From the NCBI GenBank assembly GCA_964525015.1, contig CAZGFY010000042.1, forward strand, positions 1 through 11,766: a DNA stretch of 11,766 nt. Reading direction: 5' to 3'. The stretch comes from RGIG3102 sp964525015. Lineage in GTDB: Bacteria; Bacillota; Clostridia; Oscillospirales; Ruminococcaceae. Made by a program: the position numbers and the translations under genes. This document shows positions 6,447 to 11,766 of the stretch, piece by piece (the first letter of the stretch is position 1; every line of letters starts with the position of its first letter). The notes beneath the pieces are model-generated. The model ran no database searches, was not told where the DNA came from, and worked only from the letters and a program-made list of their open reading frames with translations.

Positions 6447-6514
6447 TCCTTCCTTAATGTTTTGTTTTTTTGCACATACCTATTGGAAAGTGGTAAAAGA
6501 TGCAAAACTCATAA

Positions 6515-6534
6515 TTTGAAAATTAATTTTCAAA
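6515..6534. promoter_or_regulatory. Perfect 20-bp palindrome in the MATE leader, candidate operator
   Basis: TTTGAAAATTAATTTTCAAA is its own reverse complement over all 20 bases. It lies about +26 to +45 from the predicted start of the MATE transcript, a position where a TetR- or MarR-type repressor could act as a roadblock. Flanking AAAGATG (6496-6502) and CATCTTT (6536-6542) could enclose it in a larger RNA stem. The regulator is not identifiable here. Confidence 0.6.
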
Positions 6535-6566
6535 CCATCTTTCATTACTCGTATATCTCAAATCCC

Positions 6567-6594
6567 ATTATATCAGCTATAAATATATAGTCAA
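6567..6594 (-). promoter_or_regulatory. Sigma-A promoter of the MATE gene
   Basis: Minus-strand TTGACT (6594-6589), 16-base spacer, TATAAT (6572-6567). Predicted start near 6560, giving a leader of about 113 nt. Confidence 0.72.
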
Positions 6595-6740
6595 GCAAAT
6601 AAAGCCTTCTCATATAATCCAAAGTTAAAAGCTGATAATTTCAAATAATCTATATTATAGTAATATAAGGCCATTAACTGATTTATTTTTACATTTATTA
6701 TACTTCAATAATATTAAACAATTTCTACATTAAGTGTAAA

Positions 6741-6777
6741 AGTGAAAAAATGATACAAATTGTTATATTTTTTCACT
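6741..6777. promoter_or_regulatory. 37-bp imperfect dyad upstream of spo0A, candidate operator
   Basis: Outer arms AGTGAAAAAAT (6741-6751) and ATTTTTTCACT (6767-6777) are perfect over 11 bp; the centre carries ACAA-A-TTGT (6755-6763) with the same axis at 6759. Only three pairs between are unmatched. There is no T-run on either side, so it is not a terminator. It lies about 80 bp upstream of the spo0A -35 box. The half-site TTTTTTCAC recurs exactly 50 bp away (6768-6776 and 6818-6826). Confidence 0.6.
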
Positions 6778-6820
6778 CTATTATTTCTTAAAATTAATCT
6801 TGCAACATTTTTCTACTTTT

Positions 6821-6850
6821 TTTCACCATTTGTTACCATTTTTTACCATA
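6821..6850 (+). repeat. Three ACCAT repeats at 10-bp spacing before the spo0A -35
   Basis: The three decamers TTTCACCATT, TGTTACCATT and TTTTACCATA place ACCAT at 6825, 6835 and 6845, one DNA turn apart, ending 8 bp before the -35 box. All lie on the same helix face, as expected for cooperative binding of an activator. Confidence 0.55.
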
Positions 6851-6857
6851 TTAGCTA

Positions 6858-6886
6858 TTGCAATCTTTAAAAACCTATGTTACAAT
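6858..6886 (+). promoter_or_regulatory. Sigma-A-type promoter of spo0A
   Basis: TTGCAA (6858-6863), 17-base spacer, TACAAT (6881-6886). Start expected near 6893, leader of about 45 nt. This is the only good promoter seen for spo0A; a sporulation-specific SigH promoter is not evident. Confidence 0.75.
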
Positions 6887-6937
6887 AATAACGTTGTTAA
6901 TTTAAGCCGTAGAAATTAATTTTTATAGGAGAATCTT

Positions 6938-7696
6938 ATGATTAAAAATCAGCTAACCTTATTATTTACTGAATCCGATAACGATGTGATTAACGGCTAT
7001 ACTCATTTCTTTAATTCTAAAAATATCAACGTTCATTTTTGTAAAAAAGATGGATTATCAGCCCTTGAAGCTATAAAAACTTTATCTCCTGATATTGTAT
7101 TTTTAGATGTTTTTATGCCAAACCTTGATGCTATTGCTGTAAAGCAAGAAGCTGTAAAACTAAAAAATGCTCCAAAGCTATTTTTTGCCACTAGTAGTTT
7201 TGATAGCGAAAGCAGTGTTAGGCAGATTATGAACGAAGGTTTTAATTACTACTTTTTAAAGCCTTTTTCATTAGAAATTGTATACTCAAGAATTGAAAGT
7301 ATGTTAAATCTAAAAACTGGAGATGATTTGAGCTTTGATTTAGAAGATATTGTCACCACTACTCTTCATAAAATGGGAGTTCCAGCTCATATTAAAGGCT
7401 ATGTTTTTTTAAGACAAGCCATTATGTGTAGCATTAATGATCCTAGCATTATTAACCTCGTTACTAAAAGACTATATCCAGATATAGCAAAATTAAATCA
7501 AACCACAGCCTCAAGAGTTGAAAGAGCAATAAGACACGCAATCGAAGTTGCTTGGGATAGAGGCAATGTAGATGTTTTAGATGAATATTTCGGATACACA
7601 ATAAATAATATGCGTGGAAAACCTACAAATTCAGAATTTATCGCTATGATAGCAGATAAAATCCGATTAGAACTAAGAAGAAACAAAATTGTATAA
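6938..7696 (+). CDS. spo0A: Sporulation master regulator Spo0A, with altered receiver acidic pocket
   Basis: Response regulator that, when phosphorylated, commits cells to sporulation. The 252 residues comprise a receiver (about 5-123) and the Spo0A_C DNA-binding domain (about 135-250). The latter is highly conserved: MGVPAHIKGYVFLRQAI (146-162), LYPDIAK (179-185), recognition helix TASRVERAIRHAIEVAW (190-206) and KPTNSEFIAM. In the receiver the phosphoacceptor D57 (FLDVFMP), T85 and K108 (LKPF) are present. The two acidic residues that normally hold Mg align with E12-S13 instead of Asp-Asp. The linker is short. AGGAG lies 6 bases before the ATG. The gene is monocistronic, not beside spoIVB, and is followed by a bidirectional terminator. 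Identity is firm; how it is activated is the open point. Confidence 0.95.
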   Translation: MIKNQLTLLFTESDNDVINGYTHFFNSKNINVHFCKKDGLSALEAIKTLSPDIVFLDVFMPNLDAIAVKQEAVKLKNAPKLFFATSSFDSESSVRQIMNEGFNYYFLKPFSLEIVYSRIESMLNLKTGDDLSFDLEDIVTTTLHKMGVPAHIKGYVFLRQAIMCSINDPSIINLVTKRLYPDIAKLNQTTASRVERAIRHAIEVAWDRGNVDVLDEYFGYTINNMRGKPTNSEFIAMIADKIRLELRRNKIV

Positions 7697-7702
7697 CAAA
7701 AT

Positions 7703-7741
7703 AAAAACTTGAAATCTAAATAAAGATTTCAAGTTTTTTTA
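7703..7741. terminator. Bidirectional terminator between spo0A and the glycosyltransferase gene
   Basis: A 15-bp perfect stem (7703-7717 with 7724-7738, core ACTTGAAATCT/AGATTTCAAGT) and a 6-nt loop. It is followed by a T-run (7734-7740) on the plus strand and by TTTTTATTTT on the minus strand. It serves both convergent transcripts. Confidence 0.9.
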
Positions 7742-7743
7742 TT

Positions 7744-9288
7744 TTAAATCATTTCATTAGAATATAATTGAATTAAATAATAGTAATAATTATTTATTTC
7801 AAAAGCTGTGTATTCCCCTTTTTCTTCATCAATATTTTTTTCGCCAAGTGGCTTTAAATTATTTAAAAAATCTTCTAGTAATCCATTGTTTTTTAAATGC
7901 ATAACATCTGATTTAACAGTATTTTGCCAAAATAAAATTTCTTCTTTTGAAACTTTAAAAATTAATTCTTCATCCCTTAGCATAATATCATCATAAAAGC
8001 TATATTTATCATGCCTTTCTTTTGCTAAATTTTCATCAGCTGGATAAACACAAGCACTAATACACCTTTTAATATCTGCCTCTTTTAAAAAGCTTTTTTG
8101 ATTTATTTTTGATAAAAATTTAAGCCATAAATGCCAATCTTCATCAGCTTGTAAATCCTCTCTCATTCCACCATATTTTAAATATAATTCTCTTTTAAAC
8201 ATTGCCCCTGTTATCGGAACTCTGCATTTAACACACATATCCATTAAACTTATATGGCTAAAAATATTAGAATCAATGCTTTTTACAGAAAATTTATATG
8301 GTTGATTTGAAAATAAATCTATATTTAAAGACACAAATGATGAAAACACAATTTTCTTTTCTTCATCTTCATTAAATTTTTGAATATTACTTAAAATAAA
8401 GTCTGGATATAAAAAATCATCATCATCTAAAAAGCACACATATTCGCCTCTTGCCCTACTTAACCCAATATTTCCAGCAACTGAACGCCCTTTATTTTCT
8501 TTTGTGGCATAATAATTAATATTCATATCAGAAAATTCAGACTTAATCATTTCTTCTGCTGTATTTTCGCCATCTTCAACTATTACAATTTCAAAATTCG
8601 TGTAATTTTGATTTCTTAATGTATTCAAAGTTAATTTCAGTCCAAGTTTTCTTTTATGTGTTCTTATAATTATTGAAACATTAGGTTTTTTTAAAAAATC
8701 TTCTCTTTCAAAAAAGCCCATATCAATCTCTTTTGGAAGAGATATTTTATATTTTTCTTTTTTTATTTTTATCTTATTTAAATTAAAGTTCAAATATTCT
8801 TTTATTAATTCTTTTCTAACGTTTGGATAAGATTTTGGAGATTTTATTGCACTCTTAAATTCATTTGTAGAATTAAAGTATTTATAATTCACATAGTTTT
8901 TCTCTTTAATATCTTCGATATAGCTTTCTAAGCTATGCGAAATATCAAATTTTGTATTCACATTATAAAGGCATTTAATTTTTTTATTTTCTTTTAATAA
9001 TTTTAATTCTACATCTTTATTTATAAAATCAGAAGTGTATGAATTAGATTTAATACTATTAACAATATCCTTTTTAACAACAAAAGCAACCTTAGATAAA
9101 AACTGAGTTTCTAAAGTTATCGGACTAATATAATAATTCTCTCTAACTGGAAAATTAGATATATTATAGCAGTCGTATCCTATATAATTTTGCATTTCAT
9201 TTAGTATTTCTTTTGCCGAATTTAATAATATTGCACCTTTTTTAATATATATTTGATACTCATCATTTAATTCCACTACATTATACAT
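7744..9288 (-). CDS. Family-2 (GT-A) glycosyltransferase with extra N-terminal region
   Basis: A 514-residue protein. The GT-A catalytic domain spans about 202-400: NVSIIIRTHKRK (203-214), IVIVEDGE (234-241), NKGRSVAGNIGLSRARGEYVCFLDDDDF (265-292; the DDDD at 288-291 is the metal/nucleotide-sugar motif) and ADEDWHLWLKF (381-391; acidic residues in the position of the catalytic base). The first 200 residues are Lys/Asn/Ile-rich, have no motif I recognise and no signal peptide; the C-terminal 110 residues are also unassigned. No membrane helix is evident, so it is probably cytoplasmic or peripheral. The substrate is unknown; a cell-surface polysaccharide or protein glycan is likely. AGAGG precedes the ATG. 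It follows alr by 24 bp, so it is probably co-transcribed with it. Its composition is more AT-rich than its neighbours. Confidence 0.85.
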   Translation of the reverse strand: MYNVVELNDEYQIYIKKGAILLNSAKEILNEMQNYIGYDCYNISNFPVRENYYISPITLETQFLSKVAFVVKKDIVNSIKSNSYTSDFINKDVELKLLKENKKIKCLYNVNTKFDISHSLESYIEDIKEKNYVNYKYFNSTNEFKSAIKSPKSYPNVRKELIKEYLNFNLNKIKIKKEKYKISLPKEIDMGFFEREDFLKKPNVSIIIRTHKRKLGLKLTLNTLRNQNYTNFEIVIVEDGENTAEEMIKSEFSDMNINYYATKENKGRSVAGNIGLSRARGEYVCFLDDDDFLYPDFILSNIQKFNEDEEKKIVFSSFVSLNIDLFSNQPYKFSVKSIDSNIFSHISLMDMCVKCRVPITGAMFKRELYLKYGGMREDLQADEDWHLWLKFLSKINQKSFLKEADIKRCISACVYPADENLAKERHDKYSFYDDIMLRDEELIFKVSKEEILFWQNTVKSDVMHLKNNGLLEDFLNNLKPLGEKNIDEEKGEYTAFEINNYYYYLIQLYSNEMI

Positions 9289-9312
9289 AAAAACCTCTTA
9301 TTAACTAGATAA

Positions 9313-10476
9313 TTATCCTAATATCCCATTATCAATATGAACATATTTACCGTCTTTTAAATAAACTTTTGGTGCTCTTTTATTTAAAGAGCATAGTAAA
9401 TTTCCAGGAAGAGTTGAAAGTTTAGTTGCAGTATTGTGAAAACTTTGCTTTCCATTTCCTCCAATAACAAGCACTTCATCGCCAACTTTAATATCACTTT
9501 CACATCCGATATCCACCATAAATTGGTCCATACAAATTCTGCCTATAACTGGATAGTTTTTCCCATTTATTTCAACTTGGTGGTTTGTATTTGATAACTG
9601 CCTTGGCAATCCATCGGCATATCCGCAGCAAACTGTTGCAATAATTGTATCATTTGGGACTTTATGAGTTAAGCCATAGCTTATAAATTGTCCTTTTTTA
9701 ACTGGTTTTATATGAGTTATAATAGATTTTAAATCTAAAGCTGGCATTAAATCTGGCATAATAACTTCATTCGATGGATAATATCCATATAAAATACAGC
9801 CAGGGCGAAGCATATTAAATTCGCTTTCTAATTTCCTTGCAATACCAGATGAATTTTGTCCGTGAAAAAGCGATATATCAAAGCCTTTATTTTTTAATTT
9901 TTCTTTAATTTCATTAAATAAATCAATTTGATTTTGGGTATATTCTAAGTAAAATTCCCCAGCCATATCAGCCGCAGCAAAATGAGTGTATAATCCACTG
10001 CATTTAATATTATGTAGATTTTTAAGCTGATACATCTCTTCCAATGCTTTTTCTTTATCATAAATAATATCAAATCCAAGTCTTCCCATACCTGTGTCGA
10101 TTTTAATATGGCAATCGATTGGATATAGTGCATTTTGGCTTAACTGTTTTGCATAATCAAGGCTGATAATACTTTGAGTTAGATTATTTAAAAATAATTC
10201 TTTAGCAAGTTTTGGATCGGTGTACCCTAAAATTAATATTGGCTTTGTTATCCCTGATTTTCTAAGCTGTATAGCTTCTGAAAATGAAGATACACTAAGC
10301 CCTAAAATATCTAGGTTTTGATAAATTTTTGCAATATAAGGAGCTCCATGTCCGTAAGCGTCGGCTTTAACTGTTGCGTAAACTGGAAGGCTTGATGCCG
10401 TAGTTATCATTTTATAATTATGTATAATTGCATCGGTATTTATTTCGCACCAAACGTGATTTTCTATTAATTGCAT
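9313..10476 (-). CDS. alr: Alanine racemase (PLP-dependent)
   Basis: Interconverts L- and D-alanine, supplying D-alanine for peptidoglycan. The 387 residues are the usual length. The pyridoxal-phosphate lysine is K37 in VKADAYGHGA (36-45), the catalytic tyrosine is Y267 in ISYGLTH (265-271), and phosphate/substrate residues lie in TGMGRLGFD (128-136), NSSGIARK and GRICMDQFMVD (312-322); RAPKVY lies near the end. Both catalytic bases are present, so it should be active. In spore formers alanine racemase can also modulate germination by converting L-alanine, but nothing here shows a spore role. The ribosome binding site (AAGGG) lies unusually far from the ATG, about 12 bases. It follows ttcA by 16 bp and precedes the glycosyltransferase gene. 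Confidence 0.97.
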   Translation of the reverse strand: MQLIENHVWCEINTDAIIHNYKMITTASSLPVYATVKADAYGHGAPYIAKIYQNLDILGLSVSSFSEAIQLRKSGITKPILILGYTDPKLAKELFLNNLTQSIISLDYAKQLSQNALYPIDCHIKIDTGMGRLGFDIIYDKEKALEEMYQLKNLHNIKCSGLYTHFAAADMAGEFYLEYTQNQIDLFNEIKEKLKNKGFDISLFHGQNSSGIARKLESEFNMLRPGCILYGYYPSNEVIMPDLMPALDLKSIITHIKPVKKGQFISYGLTHKVPNDTIIATVCCGYADGLPRQLSNTNHQVEINGKNYPVIGRICMDQFMVDIGCESDIKVGDEVLVIGGNGKQSFHNTATKLSTLPGNLLCSLNKRAPKVYLKDGKYVHIDNGILG

Positions 10477-10492
10477 AATTTATAATCATCCC

Positions 10493-11233
10493 TTAAATTT
10501 TATTTTTTAATCCCCATCCATCAAGGTTTTTATTTTGAAAAGCTGTAAGTGATTTTTTTCTAAAATGCGGGTCTGTTTTAACCTTTTCATTAACAAACTC
10601 TTTCATTGTTTGCCTATTAGTTATCCCATCAACCCTGCAAACAGATTTTACAAGTGGAGTATTTGTTTCATTTAAAGCTTTTGTAACATCGCTTTCAACT
10701 GCTAAAACAAGTGGTCTTATCATTGTTATATCTTTTATTGATAAATATGTAACTGGCGCAAATGTTCCTATTCTACCTTCGTTCCATAAATTCATGTAAA
10801 ATGTTTCGATTGCATCATCTAAATGATGGCCTAATGCTAATTTATTCGCACCGAGCTCTTTTATAAAATCGTGCATTGCCCCTCTTCGCATTCTAGCGCA
10901 AAGTGAACAAGGACTAGCCTCTTTTCTTTCATCAAAAATAATTGGGCCAATATCAGTTCTTTTAATATGATATTCTATGCCATTTTCTGAAAATAAGTTT
11001 TCTAATATAGAAAAATCTGTATCTTCACCTGAAAATCTTGGGTCGATAGTTATTGCGATAAGTTTAAAATCGATATCAATATACTTTCTAACGCTTTCAA
11101 GTGCAAGTGTTAAAAGCACACTATCTTTTCCCCCTGAAACGCCAACAGCCACAACATCGCCATCTTGTATCATATCATACCCTACTATTGCTTTACGGAC
11201 AAGACCGCAAAGACGCTGAAAATAATTTGCCAT
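10493..11233 (-). CDS. ttcA: TtcA-family tRNA 2-thiolation ATPase (PP-loop)
   Basis: Belongs to the TtcA family, which activates C32 of tRNA with ATP and inserts sulfur using an iron-sulfur cluster. The 246 residues show the PP-loop SGGKDS (33-38), the cysteine pair PCSLCARMRRG (C109, C112), GANKLALGHHLDDAIETFYMNL (128-149) and a third cysteine C199 (VCRVDGITNRQ) where the third cluster ligand is expected. TilS is ruled out by the C-x-x-C pair and lack of its C-terminal domains. The exact tRNA target is inferred from the family only; other TtcA-like members act on different positions. AAAGGA lies upstream of the ATG. It is the first gene of a probable ttcA-alr-glycosyltransferase operon and diverges from rplM. 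Confidence 0.88.
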   Translation of the reverse strand: MANYFQRLCGLVRKAIVGYDMIQDGDVVAVGVSGGKDSVLLTLALESVRKYIDIDFKLIAITIDPRFSGEDTDFSILENLFSENGIEYHIKRTDIGPIIFDERKEASPCSLCARMRRGAMHDFIKELGANKLALGHHLDDAIETFYMNLWNEGRIGTFAPVTYLSIKDITMIRPLVLAVESDVTKALNETNTPLVKSVCRVDGITNRQTMKEFVNEKVKTDPHFRKKSLTAFQNKNLDGWGLKNKI

Positions 11234-11275
11234 AATTTGTTTTTTCCTTTATATATCTTAATATTAACAAAGTAT

Positions 11276-11304
11276 AGTATAATTTATTTTTGTGATTATT
11301 ACAA
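11276..11304 (-). promoter_or_regulatory. Sigma-A promoter of the ttcA-alr operon
   Basis: Minus-strand TTGTAA (11304-11299), 17-base spacer, TATACT (11281-11276). The -10 is duplicated as an overlapping second TATACT at 11276-11271. The leader is about 35 nt. Confidence 0.65.
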
Positions 11305-11418
11305 GGAAAAATAATTTATTTTTTAATTTTGCCTAATTAGAAAAACTAAGAAAACACGAGTAAATCATACGAATTAGAGAGTAAAACAAGAATAGAGTAA
11401 AATATTTTTAAAAAACTG

Positions 11419-11447
11419 TTGACTTTTTAGACTAAAGTATATATACT
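11419..11447 (+). promoter_or_regulatory. Sigma-A promoter of rplM
   Basis: TTGACT (11419-11424), 17-base spacer, TATACT (11442-11447); start expected near A11454. Upstream, GAGTAAA occurs three times (11358, 11379, 11395) in the 114 bp separating this promoter from the divergent ttcA promoter. Confidence 0.8.
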
Positions 11448-11455
11448 AATACTAC

Positions 11456-11471
11456 ACCCGAAAGGGTTTTT
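11456..11471 (+). other. 5'-terminal GNRA hairpin with U-run in the rplM leader
   Basis: ACCC-GAAA-GGGT (11456-11467) forms a four-pair stem with a GAAA tetraloop, followed by TTTT. It begins two or three bases after the predicted transcription start. It may protect the 5' end, act as a weak attenuator or serve as an L13 autoregulatory site; L13 leader RNAs are known in Firmicutes but I cannot confirm a family match. Confidence 0.5.
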
Positions 11472-11525
11472 AATTTTGTTTATAAAAATTAAAAATATAA
11501 TAAGGAAAAATTTAGGGAGGATACT

Positions 11526-11766
11526 ATGAGTACTTTTTTACAAAACCCACTTAAAGTAGAACGTAAATGGTATGTAATAGATGCTGCTGGAAAACCACTA
11601 GGACGTGTAGCTGCTAAAGCTGCTGACTTACTAAGAGGTAAAGGCAAAGTTACTTACACACCAAACGTAGACTGCGGTGATCACGTTGTTATTATCAACT
11701 GTGACCAAGCTGTTTTAACAGGATCAAAACTTGATAACAAATTCCACTACCATCACTCAGGATGGA
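11526..11766 (+). CDS. rplM: 50S ribosomal protein L13 (5' part)
   Basis: The first 80 codons are present of a protein usually about 142-145 residues long. L13 is an early-assembling protein of the large subunit. The reading frame gives MSTFLQNPLKVERKWYVID, AAGKPLGRVAAKAADLLRGK and TYTPNVDCGDHVVIINCD, with LTGSKLDNKFHYHHSGW at the window edge; all are family hallmarks. AGGGAGG lies 5 bases before the ATG. Codon choice is strongly biased (TTC, TAC, AAC, CAC, GGT), as expected for a highly expressed gene. rpsI normally follows but lies outside the window. Confidence 0.98.
   Translation, partial: MSTFLQNPLKVERKWYVIDAAGKPLGRVAAKAADLLRGKGKVTYTPNVDCGDHVVIINCDQAVLTGSKLDNKFHYHHSGW

Larger units (their letters stand above)
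6447..6937. other. Non-coding regulatory region between MATE gene and spo0A
   Basis: This 491-bp gene-free stretch holds, from left to right: the MATE leader with a palindrome (6515-6534) inside a possible larger stem (6496-6502 with 6536-6542); the MATE promoter (6567-6594); an AT-rich stretch with a small dyad TATATTA-TAG-TAATATA (6651-6667); a 37-bp dyad (6741-6777); helically spaced ACCAT repeats (6821-6850); and the spo0A promoter (6858-6886). I saw no Spo0A box (TGTCGAA type) and no SigH-type promoter in it, and no convincing open reading frame or RNA gene. Confidence 0.6.

Noticed and set aside
6651..6667. Dyad TATATTA-TAG-TAATATA upstream of spo0A
   Set aside because: Made almost only of A and T; such dyads arise easily in this base composition and there is no supporting context.
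7498..7686. Minus-strand open frame opposite the end of spo0A
   Set aside because: Shadow of the conserved Spo0A DNA-binding domain; no independent support.
4438..7696. A new multi-gene system formed by the sigma factor, MATE transporter and Spo0A
   Set aside because: Each gene has its own promoter, spo0A is on the opposite strand, and nothing in the sequence ties the transporter to the regulators.
10977..11219. Plus-strand open frame of 80 codons
   Set aside because: Antisense to the PP-loop region of ttcA; no ribosome binding site or recognisable protein.

Overview
The window looks like the chromosome of a low-GC, endospore-forming member of the Firmicutes, most likely a clostridial lineage. 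The evidence is the AT-rich base composition, strong Shine-Dalgarno sites, near-consensus sigma-A promoters, a clear Spo0A homologue, a SigH-like sigma factor, YlxM and a two-zinc-ribbon CxxC protein. I cannot name the genus from sequence alone. There is no sign of phage, insertion sequence, CRISPR array, tRNA or rRNA.

Layout, left to right. Positions 1-37 hold the first 12 codons of a minus-strand gene that resembles the start of an HPr phosphocarrier, with its own promoter. From 202 to 3953 (minus strand) runs the classical SRP/ribosome-maturation block in the order ylxM, ffh, rpsP, khpA, terminator, rimM, trmD. A strong promoter precedes ylxM, a terminator hairpin splits khpA from rimM, and a duplicated inverted-repeat element lies between ffh and rpsP. 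The usual next gene, rplS, is not next to trmD. From 4001 to 5037 (minus) lie a short SigH-family sigma factor with a perfect-consensus sigma-A promoter, then a small double zinc-ribbon protein with a good terminator. Positions 5076-6446 (minus) encode a MATE-family transporter, and a perfect 20-bp palindrome sits in its leader.

A 491-bp non-coding region (6447-6937) separates the MATE gene from the divergent spo0A gene (6938-7696, plus). It carries both promoters, a 37-bp imperfect dyad and three ACCAT motifs at exact 10-bp spacing just upstream of the spo0A -35 box. Spo0A ends at a bidirectional terminator facing a minus-strand set of ttcA (tRNA thiolation), alr (alanine racemase) and a family-2 glycosyltransferase. 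At the right edge rplM (ribosomal protein L13) starts on the plus strand behind a strong promoter and a hairpin at the predicted 5' end of its transcript.

Functionally this is mostly housekeeping (translation, protein targeting, tRNA modification, D-alanine supply) mixed with two regulators linked to sporulation initiation. The most notable points are: the Spo0A receiver has Glu-Ser where the two Mg-binding aspartates are expected, while its DNA-binding helix is intact; Spo0A stands outside its usual spoIVB context with an elaborate upstream region; the SigH-like factor is shortened; and the ffh-rpsP gap holds two hairpin elements whose stems differ by compensatory changes. I do not see a convincing wholly new multi-gene system, and say so.
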